Positions 1 through 8,865 of a stretch of DNA of 64,000 nucleotides are shown here, in pieces. This stretch comes from Couchioplanes azureus (GTDB taxonomy: Bacteria > Actinomycetota > Actinomycetes > Mycobacteriales > Micromonosporaceae): contig NZ_BMQY01000006.1 in the NCBI RefSeq assembly GCF_014648355.1, forward strand, positions 53,688 to 117,687, read 5' to 3'. The translations under genes and the position numbers were made by a program. A model generated the notes under the pieces. The model did not search any database, had not been told where the DNA came from, and was given only the letters and a program-made list of their open reading frames with translations. The number at the start of each line of letters is the position of its first letter. The stretch's first letter is position 1.

Positions 1-178
1 ACGTGTCCCGGTTGTCGAAATACCGGTACAGCGCCGGGCCGGACACGCCCAGCTCCTTGGCGATCGCGTTGAGCGAGAGTGCTTGCGGCCCGCCCTCGGC
101 GAGCTGTCGCAGCGCCGCCTCCTTGACCTCCTGGCGCATCTGCGCCCGGAAGCGATCACGGATCCCACGGGAAGCCAT
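1..178 (-). CDS. TetR-family regulator, N-terminal part only (runs off left edge)
   Basis: The visible 59 residues form the N-terminal helix-turn-helix DNA-binding domain of a TetR repressor. After a basic start (MASRGIRDRFR) comes the helix ending EAALRQLAEGG, then the recognition segment LSLNAIAKELGVSGPALYRYF, which is the family signature. The ligand-binding domain lies outside the window, so target and inducer cannot be told. The ATG at 176-178 is the first in-frame start. The gene is divergent from the sugar-uptake operon starting at 340, with about 160 bp between them, so it could control that operon. That is only positional inference, because CUT2 operons are more often run by LacI or ROK regulators. 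Confidence 0.85.
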   Translation of the reverse strand, partial: MASRGIRDRFRAQMRQEVKEAALRQLAEGGPQALSLNAIAKELGVSGPALYRYFDNRDT

Positions 179-260
179 GCCACGACGCTACAACCCTTGC
201 CCCAGGCGAGACCCTCTAGCAGTACGGCACGTTCATTTCTGGGCGGTTCCGCCCGGCATC

Positions 261-266
261 TTGACA
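261..266 (+). promoter_or_regulatory. Candidate -35 element for the sugar-uptake operon
   Basis: A perfect TTGACA lies 74 bp upstream of the substrate-binding lipoprotein start. A weak -10 (GTGAAT, 285-290) sits 18 bp downstream. The surrounding 30 bases are visibly more AT-rich than the flanking genes. The -35 match is direct observation; use as a promoter is inference. Confidence 0.4.
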
Positions 267-339
267 GGAAAAGTTTGATAGTGCGTGAATGTGTTCTCGT
301 ATGGAAATACTTCGATGTCTATCTCGAGGAGCACATGCC

Positions 340-1428
340 ATGAGCGCCATGCCCGGCCGCTGGAGGCCGGCCGTCGTCACACTCGGGGCGGCCCTGTTGC
401 TGGCCGGCGCCTGCGCCAAGGCGGAGGACGGCGGCACCTCCACCCCCGCCGGATCCGATCCCTCCGCCGGCGCCCAGGTCGTCCGGTCCGCCGCCCCCGG
501 CGCCAAGACCTGCACGCTGGACCGGTTCGGCGCTCGCAAGCTCGACCTCACGACCGCGAAGATCGGGTTCTCCCAGTCGGAGAAGGAGGCCAACCCGTTC
601 CGCATCGCCGAGACGAAGTCCATCAAGGACGAGGCCGCCCGGCGCGGCATCCCGGCCGGAAACCTGCGGATCACCAACGCGAACTCGCAGTTCAACAAGC
701 AGATCAGCGACGTCGAGCAGATGATCGACTCCGGCGTGCAGCTGGTCGTCGTCGCCCCGCTGAACTCCGACGGCTGGGACTCGGTCTTCGCCAAGGCCTC
801 GGCCCGCAAGGTGCCGATCATCACCATCGATCGCAAGATCAATGCCACCCCGTGCGCCGACTATCTGACCTTCATCGGGTCGGACTTCGAGGAGCAGGGC
901 AAGCGGGCCGCCGACAAGATGGCCGCCGCGCTGGGCAACAAGGGTTCGGTGGCCATTCTGCTCGGCGCGCCCGGCAACAACGTCACCACGCTGCGCACCA
1001 AGGGCTTCAAGGACCGGATCGCGACGATCGCGCCGGACATCGCGATCGTGTTCGAGCAGACCGGCCAGTTCTCCCGCGAGGAGGGACAGAAGGTCACCGA
1101 GCAGCTACTGCAGTCCAACTCGGACATCGACGGCATCTACGCCGAGAACGACGAGATGGCGCTCGGCGCCCAGGTGGCGCTCAAGGGCGCGGGCAAGCGG
1201 AAGGGCGAGGTCAGGATCGTCTCCATCGACGGCACCCGCGGCGCGGTCCAGGCCATCGCCGACGGCTGGATCGACGCGGTGATCGAGTCCAACCCGCGGT
1301 TCGGCCCGCTGGCCTTCGAGACGGCGACCAGGTTCTTCGCCGGCGAGCCCATCCCCGAGGACATCATCATCAGCGACCGCGAGTACGACCGGAGCAACGC
1401 CAAGGCCGACCTCGCCAGCGCCTACTGA
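340..1428 (+). CDS. Sugar ABC transporter substrate-binding lipoprotein (YtfQ-like, CUT2)
   Basis: This 362-residue lipoprotein captures sugar outside the membrane for the two-permease importer encoded downstream. Residues 1-25 are a lipoprotein signal (hydrophobic LGAALLLAGAC, lipid-modified Cys25). The mature part is a periplasmic-binding-protein type 1 fold, with KIGFSQSEKEANPFR at the first strand, VQLVVVAPLNSDGW, the IDRKI turn, IGSDFEEQGK and the IYAENDEMALGA hinge segment. These follow the order seen in E. coli YtfQ, the galactofuranose binder, which makes a furanose ligand likely but not proven. ATG at 340 has GAGGAG 8 bp upstream; an in-frame upstream ATG would remove the lipoprotein signal from the N-terminus. 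It is the first gene of a five-gene operon ending at 8865. Confidence 0.9.
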   Translation: MSAMPGRWRPAVVTLGAALLLAGACAKAEDGGTSTPAGSDPSAGAQVVRSAAPGAKTCTLDRFGARKLDLTTAKIGFSQSEKEANPFRIAETKSIKDEAARRGIPAGNLRITNANSQFNKQISDVEQMIDSGVQLVVVAPLNSDGWDSVFAKASARKVPIITIDRKINATPCADYLTFIGSDFEEQGKRAADKMAAALGNKGSVAILLGAPGNNVTTLRTKGFKDRIATIAPDIAIVFEQTGQFSREEGQKVTEQLLQSNSDIDGIYAENDEMALGAQVALKGAGKRKGEVRIVSIDGTRGAVQAIADGWIDAVIESNPRFGPLAFETATRFFAGEPIPEDIIISDREYDRSNAKADLASAY

Positions 1429-1453
1429 GGCTCCCGACCGGAGGAGAACCGCC

Positions 1454-4243
1454 GTGACCGCCCCTCGACCCGGATCCTGGCGCCGCCCGCTCGCCGTGAT
1501 CGCCGCCGTACTGACCTGTTCGGCCGGCGCCCTCCTCGCCACCCGGTCCCCCGCCGCGGCCTTGCCCGCCGACACGGCGTACCCCGCCCGCAGCGGCTTC
1601 GAGCCGAAACCTCCCCCGCTCAGCACGCCCTGGACCGACCAGGTGTCCACCGCCGACCCGCTCCCGGAATACCCCCGGCCGCAGCTCACCCGGCCCGAGT
1701 GGCAGAGCCTCAACGGCGTCTGGCAGTTCGCCGGCGCCACGAACCTCGACAGCCCGCCGGTGAACACGCAGCTGGGCGAGGAGGTGCTGGTGCCGTACCC
1801 CATCGAGAGCGCTCTCAGCGGCATCATGCGCCGCCAGGACCACTCGTACTATCGCCGCAGCTTCACCGTCCCGGCCGGCTGGTCCGGCCGCCACGTGCAG
1901 CTCAACTTCGGCGCGGTGGACTGGCAGTCCAAGGTCTGGGTCAACGGCACGCTGCTCGGCACGCACGAGGGCGGCTACGACAAGTTCTCCTACGACATCA
2001 CCGGCGCGCTGCGGCCCGGCGCCAACGAGATCATCGTCGGCGTCTGGGACCCGACCGACAGCCAGGACATCCCGGTCGGCAAGCAGCGCCTCGGCCGCGG
2101 CGGCATCTGGTACACGCCGTACTCCGGCATCTGGCAGACCGTCTGGCTGGAGCCGACGCACGCCGCGCACATCACCCGCCTCGACACCACCCCGAACGTC
2201 ACCGCGGGCGGGCTCGACCTGGTCGTCCAGGCGGCGAACGCCGACGGCCGGGAGGTCACCGCCCAGGTGCTCACCGGCGGCACGGTGGTCGGCACGGCCA
2301 CCGGCACGGTCGGCTCCCCCCTGCGCGTCCCGGTCCCGGACGCCCGCCTCTGGAGCCCGGACGACCCCTTCCTGTACGACCTGAAGGTCACCCTCGCCGG
2401 CGGTGACGTGGTCGGCGGCTACTTCGGCATGCGCTCGCTGGGCAAGGCGATGCTGGGCGGAGTGCTGCGGCCGACCCTGAACGGCAGGTTCCTCTACCAG
2501 CTCGGCACCCTCGACCAGGGCTACTGGCCCGACGGCATCTCCACCGCACCCACCGACGCCGCCCTGCGCTTCGACCTCGAGCAGCAGAAGGCGCTCGGGT
2601 TCACCATGGTCCGCAAACACATCAAGGTCGAAAGCGACCGCTGGTTCTACTGGGCCGACCGCCTGGGCCTGATGGTCTGGCAGGACATGCCGGCCCTGGC
2701 CAGCGGCCGGGAGCCCTCGGCCGCGGGCCGCCAGCGCTTCGAGCGCGAGCTCGAGGAGATGATCGACGAGCACAAGGGCATCACGTCGATCGTCCAGTGG
2801 ATCCCGTTCAACGAGGGCTGGGGCGAGTACGACGCCGGCCGCATCGCCGACACGGTGAAGGCCTGGGACCCGACCCGTCTGGTCAACCACAACTCCGGCT
2901 CCAACTGCTGCGACTCCGACCCGGACCCGGGAAACGGCGACGTGATCGACGACCACATGTACGTCGGGCCCGGGATCACCCGCGCGCCGACCGCCACCCG
3001 GATCGCGGTCAACGGCGAGTACGGCGGGCTGGGCCTGCGGGTACCCGGGAACGAGTGGCCCACCGCCGGCAAGTTCGCGTACGAATGGCTGCCCGACTCC
3101 ACCGCCCTGACCGACCGCTACGTCCAGATCACCGGCAAGCTCGCCGACCTGATCACCGGCAACGGCCTCTCCGGTTCCGTCTACACCGAACCGACGGACG
3201 TGGAGGAGGAGCTCAACGGCTTCTTCACGTACGACCGGAAGGTCCGCAAGATGGACTTCACCCGCGTCCGCGAGGTGAACCTCCGGGTGCTCGGCGCGGC
3301 GAACGGCACCGTCCTGCCCACCGACCGGCTCGCCTCCCTGCGGGTCACCACGCCCGGCTACACCGACCGCTACCTGCGGCACCGCGACGGCCTGGCGCGA
3401 ACGGACATGATCACCGCGGGCAGCCCGGCCACCGACCGCCAGGACGCCACCTATCGCGTACGCCCCGGGCTGGCGAACGCCGCCTGCCACTCGTTCGAGT
3501 CCCGCAACTTCCCCGGCCGGTACCTGCGGCACCGCGGACACCGCGTCTACAACGAGGCGGACACGGGCGGCACCTTCGCCGCGGACGCCACCTTCTGCGC
3601 CCGACCCGGCCTGTCCGGCGGCGGCACCTCCCTCGAGGCGTCCAACCTGGCCGGTCACTACCTGCGCCACCGCAACGCGGAGGTGTGGGTCGACCGGGAC
3701 ACCGGCGGGCCCTTCGCCCACGACGCCACCTGGGCGGTCTCCACGCCGCTGTGGCGCAGCGGGGCCGGCCTGGCCGTCGGGCAGAAGCGCTCGTTCCGGG
3801 TCACCACCGCCGGCTACGACAACCGCTACCTGCGCCACCGCGACGCCCTGGCCCGGACGGACGTGATCACCACCGGCAGCCCCGCCACCGACCGGGCGGA
3901 CGCCACCTTCACCGTGCGCGCCGGTTTCGCCGACACGAGCTGCTACTCGTTCGAGTCGGTCAACTTCCCGGGACAATTCCTCCGGCACGCGGGCTACCGC
4001 CTGCAAAGATCCCCGAACGACAACACGACGCTGTTCCACCAGGACGCGACCTTCTGCGCACAACCCCCGCTGAACGGCGGCGCGAGCACCGTATCGCTGG
4101 AATCCCTCAACTACCCCGGCTATTACTGGCGCCACTACGCCGAAGCGGTCTACATCGCCGGCAACGGCGGCGGCAACCCCTGGGACAACCCGGGCAGCTA
4201 CGCCGCCGACGCCACCTGGCACGACGCCGACCCGCTGGGCTGA
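1454..4243 (+). CDS. Secreted GH2-family glycoside hydrolase with two C-terminal AbfB (CBM42-like) domains
   Basis: 929 residues, probably releasing the sugar that the surrounding transporter imports. GTG at 1454 follows GGAGGAG. Residues about 1-37 are a signal peptide (hydrophobic AVIAAVLTCSAGALLA). Then come a GH2 sugar-binding jelly roll (LNGVWQFAGATN to LEPTH), an immunoglobulin-like middle domain and a TIM barrel. The barrel holds the general acid Glu454 (FNEGWGEYD) and the likely nucleophile Glu522 (NGEYGG). From about residue 626 there are two similar ~145-residue AbfB domains, each with RYLRHRD-type repeats; these normally bind arabinofuranose side chains. Beta-galactosidase, arabinofuranosidase and galactofuranosidase activities all occur in GH2. 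The AbfB domains and the YtfQ-like neighbour favour a furanosidase (inference). Confidence 0.88.
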   Translation: MTAPRPGSWRRPLAVIAAVLTCSAGALLATRSPAAALPADTAYPARSGFEPKPPPLSTPWTDQVSTADPLPEYPRPQLTRPEWQSLNGVWQFAGATNLDSPPVNTQLGEEVLVPYPIESALSGIMRRQDHSYYRRSFTVPAGWSGRHVQLNFGAVDWQSKVWVNGTLLGTHEGGYDKFSYDITGALRPGANEIIVGVWDPTDSQDIPVGKQRLGRGGIWYTPYSGIWQTVWLEPTHAAHITRLDTTPNVTAGGLDLVVQAANADGREVTAQVLTGGTVVGTATGTVGSPLRVPVPDARLWSPDDPFLYDLKVTLAGGDVVGGYFGMRSLGKAMLGGVLRPTLNGRFLYQLGTLDQGYWPDGISTAPTDAALRFDLEQQKALGFTMVRKHIKVESDRWFYWADRLGLMVWQDMPALASGREPSAAGRQRFERELEEMIDEHKGITSIVQWIPFNEGWGEYDAGRIADTVKAWDPTRLVNHNSGSNCCDSDPDPGNGDVIDDHMYVGPGITRAPTATRIAVNGEYGGLGLRVPGNEWPTAGKFAYEWLPDSTALTDRYVQITGKLADLITGNGLSGSVYTEPTDVEEELNGFFTYDRKVRKMDFTRVREVNLRVLGAANGTVLPTDRLASLRVTTPGYTDRYLRHRDGLARTDMITAGSPATDRQDATYRVRPGLANAACHSFESRNFPGRYLRHRGHRVYNEADTGGTFAADATFCARPGLSGGGTSLEASNLAGHYLRHRNAEVWVDRDTGGPFAHDATWAVSTPLWRSGAGLAVGQKRSFRVTTAGYDNRYLRHRDALARTDVITTGSPATDRADATFTVRAGFADTSCYSFESVNFPGQFLRHAGYRLQRSPNDNTTLFHQDATFCAQPPLNGGASTVSLESLNYPGYYWRHYAEAVYIAGNGGGNPWDNPGSYAADATWHDADPLG

Positions 4244-4248
4244 CGCAC

Positions 4249-6612
4249 ATGGCGCTGCTCGAAGTCGTCGACGTCTGCAAGGAGTTCCCCGGCGTACGCG
4301 CCCTGGACGGGGTGTCCTTCACCCTGCAACCGGGCGAGGTGCACGCCCTCGTAGGAGAGAACGGCGCCGGGAAGTCCACCCTCATCAAGGTGCTCACCGG
4401 CGTCCACCACCCCGACCGCGGCCGGCTGCGCTACCGCGCCGAACCGGTCCGGTTCGACTCCCCCATGGACGCCCAGCGAGCCGGAATCTCCGCGATCCAC
4501 CAGGAGGTCAACCTCATCCCGCTGATGAGCGTGGCCCACAACCTGTTCCTGGGCCGCGAGCCACGCACCACGCTCGGTCTGCTCGACGAGAAGCGCATGG
4601 TCCGCGAGGCCAGGGAAGTACTGTCGCGCTACGGCGTCGCCACCGACGTACGCCGGCAGCTCGGCACTCTCGCCCTGGGAGCCCAGCAGATGGTCGCCCT
4701 GGCCCGAGCGGTGATGATCGACGCGAGGGTCGTCATCATGGACGAGCCCACGTCATCGCTCGAACCCCGGGAGGTAGAAACCCTCTTCGGCGTCATCGGC
4801 GACCTGCACGCCAAGGGCATCGGAGTCGTCTACGTCAGCCACCGCCTCGACGAGCTGTACCGGATCTGCGACACGGTCACGATCCTGCGCGACGGGAAGG
4901 TGGTGCACACGGGGAGGCTCGCCGATCTGGAACGCATCAGGCTCGTTGCTCTCATGCTGGGCCGGGAGACGGCGACGGTACGCCGCCAGGGCTTCACCAC
5001 CTTCGCCACTCACCACAGCAGCAGTCGTTCCGGGACACCGTCTCCGATCCCGGGGAACCGGCAGGCCACACCGAGCCCCGCCGGCGCCGACGCAGGCCGA
5101 ACCCGGGCAGATGCCAATCCCGCACCGCGCCACACCGGCGCAACCGACGACGAGCCGCAAGCCCACCCAAGCCGCCCCCGCGCAACCGACGACCACGCAC
5201 ACGCCCACCCAAGCCACACCCGCGCAACCGACGACCACGCACACGCCCACCCAAGCCACACCCGCGCAACCGACGACCACGCACACGCCCACCCAGGCCA
5301 CACCCGCGCAACCGACGACCACGCACACGCCCACCCAGGCCACACCCGCGTAACCGGCAGCGATGCACGAGCCGACACGAGCCAACGCCCCACGGACACG
5401 GACCATCCGCAAGCCGACGCAAGTCGCTCGCAGGTCGGTGAGGGCGACTCGCACGCTGGTGATCCGGTGTTGAGGGTTACCGGCCTCAGCAGCAGGCAGC
5501 GACTGCACGACATCGGCTTCACGGTGCGGCGAGGCGAGGTCGTGGGGCTGGGTGGCCTGCTCGGTGCCGGGCGCAGCGAGACGATCAAGGCGATCGCCGG
5601 CGCGTACCCGATCGACAGCGGCGTCATCGAGGTCGACGGCAAGGACCTCAGACATCCCACCACCGTCCGGGCGGTACGGGCCGGTATCGCCGTGTTGCCC
5701 GAAGACCGCAAGGCCGAGGGAATCGTGCCTGGTCTCTCGGTGCGCGAGAACATCGCGCTCGCCGTCCTGCCCCAGCTGTCGAGGTGGGGCCTGGTGTCCG
5801 ACCGCAAGATCGACAAGATCGTGGACCGGTACATGACCCGCCTGCGAATCAAGGCATCGAGCCCCCACCAGGGCGTCGGCGACCTCTCGGGCGGCAACCA
5901 GCAGAAGGTCCTGCTAGCCCGGCTCCTCGCCACCAACCCCCGCATACTGCTCCTCGACGAGCCGACCCGCGGCATCGACATCGGCGCCAAGGCCGAGGTG
6001 CAAGGTCTGATCGACGATCTGGCCGCCGAAGGCCTCGGCGTGGTCCTCGTCTCCTCCGACGCCGAAGAACTCGTCGAAGGCTCCCACCGAGTCGTAGTCC
6101 TCCGCGACGGCACCATCATCGGCGAACTCCAGGGCGAGAACGTCACCACCGAAGCACTGCTGGAAACAATCGCCACGGCAGCCCACGAAGCAGCGACCGG
6201 ACCGGCAGTCACCGAGCCGGTAGCTGCCACCGGACCCACAGCCGCCAAGCCAGCAGCTGCCACCGGACCCACAGCCGCCAAGCCAGCAGCTGCCACCGGA
6301 CCCACAGCCGCCAAGCCAGCAGCTGCCACCGGACCCACAGCCGCCAAGCCAGCAGCTGCCACCGGACCCGTGTCCGCGGGCGAGGCAGCCGGTCCCTCAC
6401 CCGCCACCGGGCCGACAGCACCCGAACCGCCACCCACCACCGGAGCCACAACACCCCAACCACCACGCCCGATCGGGCCGACAACACCCCAACCACCACC
6501 CACGACCAGAGCCACCACATCCCAGCCGCCACCCACGACCGGGGCCGGGTCGGGGGCTGGACCGGCAGCGGCGGGCAGGGTGAGGGACCGGGAGGTTGGC
6601 GATGACGACTGA
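4249..6612 (+). CDS. Sugar ABC transporter double ATPase (CUT2/RbsA type) with repeat-expanded linker and tail
   Basis: Energises the importer: a 787-residue protein with two nucleotide-binding domains, against about 500 for the family. Domain 1 has Walker A GENGAGKST (residues 36-44) and Walker B IMDEPTSS (Asp165, Glu166), but a weak signature (LALGAQQ). Domain 2 has the degenerate P-loop usual for this subfamily (GGLLGAGRSE), signature LSGGNQQ (546-552) and Walker B LLLDEPTRG (Asp570, Glu571). About 160 residues separate the domains (roughly 245-405) instead of a short linker, including five 14-residue RATDDHAHAHPSHT-like repeats. After about residue 640 a 145-residue Ala/Thr/Pro tail holds four ATGPTAAKPAA repeats. 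ATG at 4249 is 5 bp after the GH2 stop; the 3' end overlaps the permease start. Confidence 0.92.
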   Translation: MALLEVVDVCKEFPGVRALDGVSFTLQPGEVHALVGENGAGKSTLIKVLTGVHHPDRGRLRYRAEPVRFDSPMDAQRAGISAIHQEVNLIPLMSVAHNLFLGREPRTTLGLLDEKRMVREAREVLSRYGVATDVRRQLGTLALGAQQMVALARAVMIDARVVIMDEPTSSLEPREVETLFGVIGDLHAKGIGVVYVSHRLDELYRICDTVTILRDGKVVHTGRLADLERIRLVALMLGRETATVRRQGFTTFATHHSSSRSGTPSPIPGNRQATPSPAGADAGRTRADANPAPRHTGATDDEPQAHPSRPRATDDHAHAHPSHTRATDDHAHAHPSHTRATDDHAHAHPGHTRATDDHAHAHPGHTRVTGSDARADTSQRPTDTDHPQADASRSQVGEGDSHAGDPVLRVTGLSSRQRLHDIGFTVRRGEVVGLGGLLGAGRSETIKAIAGAYPIDSGVIEVDGKDLRHPTTVRAVRAGIAVLPEDRKAEGIVPGLSVRENIALAVLPQLSRWGLVSDRKIDKIVDRYMTRLRIKASSPHQGVGDLSGGNQQKVLLARLLATNPRILLLDEPTRGIDIGAKAEVQGLIDDLAAEGLGVVLVSSDAEELVEGSHRVVVLRDGTIIGELQGENVTTEALLETIATAAHEAATGPAVTEPVAATGPTAAKPAAATGPTAAKPAAATGPTAAKPAAATGPTAAKPAAATGPVSAGEAAGPSPATGPTAPEPPPTTGATTPQPPRPIGPTTPQPPPTTRATTSQPPPTTGAGSGAGPAAAGRVRDREVGDDD
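5139..5348. repeat. 42-bp tandem repeat, five units, inside the ABC ATPase linker
   Basis: Units at 5139-5180 (degenerate), 5181-5222, 5223-5264, 5265-5306 and 5307-5348. The last four differ by only one or two bases. Each encodes the 14-residue unit RATDDHAHAHPSHT (Gly replaces Ser in the later units). Unit length is a multiple of three, so copy-number change keeps frame. Confidence 0.95.
6223..6369. repeat. 33-bp tandem repeat, four full units plus part, in the ABC ATPase C-terminal tail
   Basis: Identical units at 6223-6255, 6256-6288, 6289-6321 and 6322-6354, then a 15-bp partial copy. Each encodes AATGPTAAKPA. It continues into degenerate Pro/Thr-rich sequence up to the stop codon. Confidence 0.95.
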
Positions 6613-7573
6613 GGTCGTGGCCGGCACACGGGCCGGCGTGGATCTGGGACGGGTGCGCGCCTGGTTGCCGAGATACGGCGTCTACGCCGCGATCTTGGTC
6701 CTGGTCACTTACAACCTGCTCTTCACGCCGAACTTCTTGACCCCGGGCAACCTACGGACCCAGCTCGTCCAGGTCGCGCCGGTCGTCATCGTGGCGCTCG
6801 GTATGGCGCTGGTGATCGGCACGGAGGGAATCGACCTGTCGGTCGGCTCCGTGATGGCCCTGGCGGCCGCACTGATCCCGCTCTATCTCGGTTACGGTGT
6901 CATCGCTGCCGTCCTCGTCTCGGTGCTCGCCGGTGTGGCGGTTGGCCTGGTGAACGGCATCCTGGTCGCCCGGGTCGGATTGCAGCCCATCGTGGCGACC
7001 CTGGCGCTCTTCGTCGGCGGCCGGGGGCTCGCGCTGGTCATCTCCGACGGGCAGCTCAAGGACATCCGCAATGAGAGCCTGCTCTTCCTCGGCTCGGGAG
7101 ACCTGCTCGGCATTCCCGTGCTGGTGTGGATCGCCGCACTGCTGGTCGTCGTCATCGCCTTCGTGGTCCGGCGGACGGTTCTCGGCCGACGGCTCCTCGC
7201 CATCGGCGGCAATCGCCCCGCCACGGAACTCGCCGGTGTTCCGGTCACCCGCGTCCTCCTCACTGTCTACATAGTCTGTGCCGTTCTCGCTTCCTTTGCC
7301 GGCTTGCTGGCAGTCGCTCGCATCCAGTCCAGCGACGCCTCCTCGGTAGGAATGCTCATCGAGCTTTCCGCCATCACCGCCGTGGTGGTCGGCGGCACCC
7401 CGCTGACCGGCGGCACGATCCGCGTCGTGGGCACCGTCGCCGGCGCTCTCCTCATGCAACTCGTGGTGGCCACGATGATCAGGCACAACCTGCAGCCGTC
7501 CACCACCGAGATGGTGCAGGCCGTCATCATCCTCGTCGCCGTCTTCGCCGCCCGGGAGAGGAAGAACCGGTGA
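6602..7573 (+). CDS. Sugar ABC transporter permease (YtfT/RbsC-like)
   Basis: 323-residue membrane permease of the CUT2 importer, with about 8-10 hydrophobic segments starting at YAAILVLVTYNLLF. Family hallmarks are ALGMALVIGTEGIDLSVGSV near the start of the core, LVNGILVARVGLQPIVATLA, and the late AITAVVVGGTPLTGG loop that contacts the ATPase. ATG at 6602 has GGGAGG 6 bp upstream and overlaps the ATPase stop (6612) by 11 bp, indicating translational coupling. A TTG at 6596 is in frame but less likely. The protein presumably pairs with the next gene as a heterodimer, as YtfT pairs with YjfF. Confidence 0.92.
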   Translation: MTTEVVAGTRAGVDLGRVRAWLPRYGVYAAILVLVTYNLLFTPNFLTPGNLRTQLVQVAPVVIVALGMALVIGTEGIDLSVGSVMALAAALIPLYLGYGVIAAVLVSVLAGVAVGLVNGILVARVGLQPIVATLALFVGGRGLALVISDGQLKDIRNESLLFLGSGDLLGIPVLVWIAALLVVVIAFVVRRTVLGRRLLAIGGNRPATELAGVPVTRVLLTVYIVCAVLASFAGLLAVARIQSSDASSVGMLIELSAITAVVVGGTPLTGGTIRVVGTVAGALLMQLVVATMIRHNLQPSTTEMVQAVIILVAVFAARERKNR

Positions 7574-8865
7574 ACCCGCACACCGATCCCTCGACAACCC
7601 CAGCCAACACCGCCAACCCAGCCAGAGTGACCAACGCGGCCTCCACCGCAGCCTCAATCACCGATCCGTCCACACCACCCTCAGGTACCGCTGAGCCCCT
7701 CACCGCCGCCGGCATCACCAAGCCAGCCACAGCATCCGCGGACACCACCAACGCAGCCACAGCATCCGCCGACACCACCAACGCAGCCACAGCCGTCAGC
7801 ACGGCGACCGCTGCCATCGCAGCCACGAAGCGAGCCCGCGCCGACGCGGCTGTGGGCACACCGGCGTCCGCGAGTGCGGCCGCAGCCGCTGCGAGGGAGT
7901 TACGCCGGTCGCAGCGCATGGTCCGGCTCGCGGACCTGATGCAGCGGCAGGGGGCGCTGGCCGTTCTCGTCGTGGTCGTGGTCATCGCCTCAGCGGCGTT
8001 TCCCCACTTCCGCAGTTATGACAACGCCGGCACGATTCTGATCGCCGCGGCGCCGCCCGCCCTTCTCGCGCTAGGTATGACCTTTGTCATCATCACCGGT
8101 GGCATCGACCTTTCCGTGGGATCTCTTTATGTCCTCGGCGGCGTCATCTCAGCCTATGCGTCTCAATGGGGTTTGATTCTTGCATTCTTCTTACCATTGG
8201 TCGCATGTGGACTGATCGGCTTGATGAACGGCTTGCTCATCGCCCACACTCGGATGGCGGCGTTCATCGTCACTCTCGCCACGCTTCTCGGCGCTCGCGG
8301 TCTCATGCGTGCCCTCAGCGATGAGGGCTCCACCACCTACCTCGTGAGCGACGAGGCGTTTCGCGGCTTCGGCACGGGCGCGTTCCTCGGCATCGGTTAC
8401 CCGGTGTGGCTGGTGGCGGCGGTTTTTGGAGTAGGCATGGTGCTGTTGTCACGTACCCGGTTCGGACATGCGGTCTATGCCGTCGGCGGGAGTGAGGATG
8501 CCGCGCGCCTCATGGGCGTGGCCGTGCGGCGTACCAAAGTGTGGGTCTATGTCATTTCCGGCCTGCTCGCGGGCCTGGCCGGGGCGATCAACGCGGCCAA
8601 GCTCGGCTCCGGTGTCACGGTGCTGGGCGTCGGCATGGAGCTGGACGCCATCGCGGCGGTGGTGATCGGCGGCACGCTGCTGACCGGCGGCGCGGGCACC
8701 ATCGCGGGCACGATCGCGGGTGTCCTACTACTGGGGGTGATCCAGAACATGCTCAATCAGGTGGGCAGTGTGCCCACCAGTTATCAGCAGGTCATCAGCG
8801 GTGCCTTCCTCGCCGCGGTGGTGGTTGCACAGACCTTCCTGGTTCGCCTCCGTCGCATGACCTGA
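7570..8865 (+). CDS. Second sugar ABC transporter permease (YjfF-like) with Ala/Thr-rich N-terminal extension
   Basis: 431 residues if translation begins at the GTG at 7570, which overlaps the preceding stop as GTGA. The membrane core starts near residue 117 (MVRLADLMQRQGALAVLVVVVV) and has the same marks as its partner: ALGMTFVIITGGIDLSVGSL, LMNGLLIAHTRMAAFIVTLATL and AIAAVVIGGTLLTGGAG. The first 116 residues are low-complexity Thr/Ala/Pro with two 30-bp repeats (7726-7785) and no known function. A start at the ATG at 7918 would remove them but has no ribosome-binding site. A TTA leucine codon, rare in such genomes, lies at 8191-8193 in a locally AT-richer stretch. This is the last gene of the operon. 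Confidence 0.88.
   Translation: MNPHTDPSTTPANTANPARVTNAASTAASITDPSTPPSGTAEPLTAAGITKPATASADTTNAATASADTTNAATAVSTATAAIAATKRARADAAVGTPASASAAAAAARELRRSQRMVRLADLMQRQGALAVLVVVVVIASAAFPHFRSYDNAGTILIAAAPPALLALGMTFVIITGGIDLSVGSLYVLGGVISAYASQWGLILAFFLPLVACGLIGLMNGLLIAHTRMAAFIVTLATLLGARGLMRALSDEGSTTYLVSDEAFRGFGTGAFLGIGYPVWLVAAVFGVGMVLLSRTRFGHAVYAVGGSEDAARLMGVAVRRTKVWVYVISGLLAGLAGAINAAKLGSGVTVLGVGMELDAIAAVVIGGTLLTGGAGTIAGTIAGVLLLGVIQNMLNQVGSVPTSYQQVISGAFLAAVVVAQTFLVRLRRMT

Noticed and set aside
1370..4222. A 950-codon minus-strand frame opposite the GH2 gene
   Set aside because: Val/Gly/Ala-rich shadow with no domain; GH2 motifs on the plus strand are unambiguous.
5139..5348. Repeat in the ATPase gene as a CRISPR or recombination site
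   Set aside because: The units are head-to-tail, in frame and translated; no spacer sequences.
2797..6612. A 1271-codon frame spanning the GH2 gene and the ATPase
   Set aside because: The first part is an out-of-frame shadow of the GH2 gene; the real ATPase start is the ATG at 4249.
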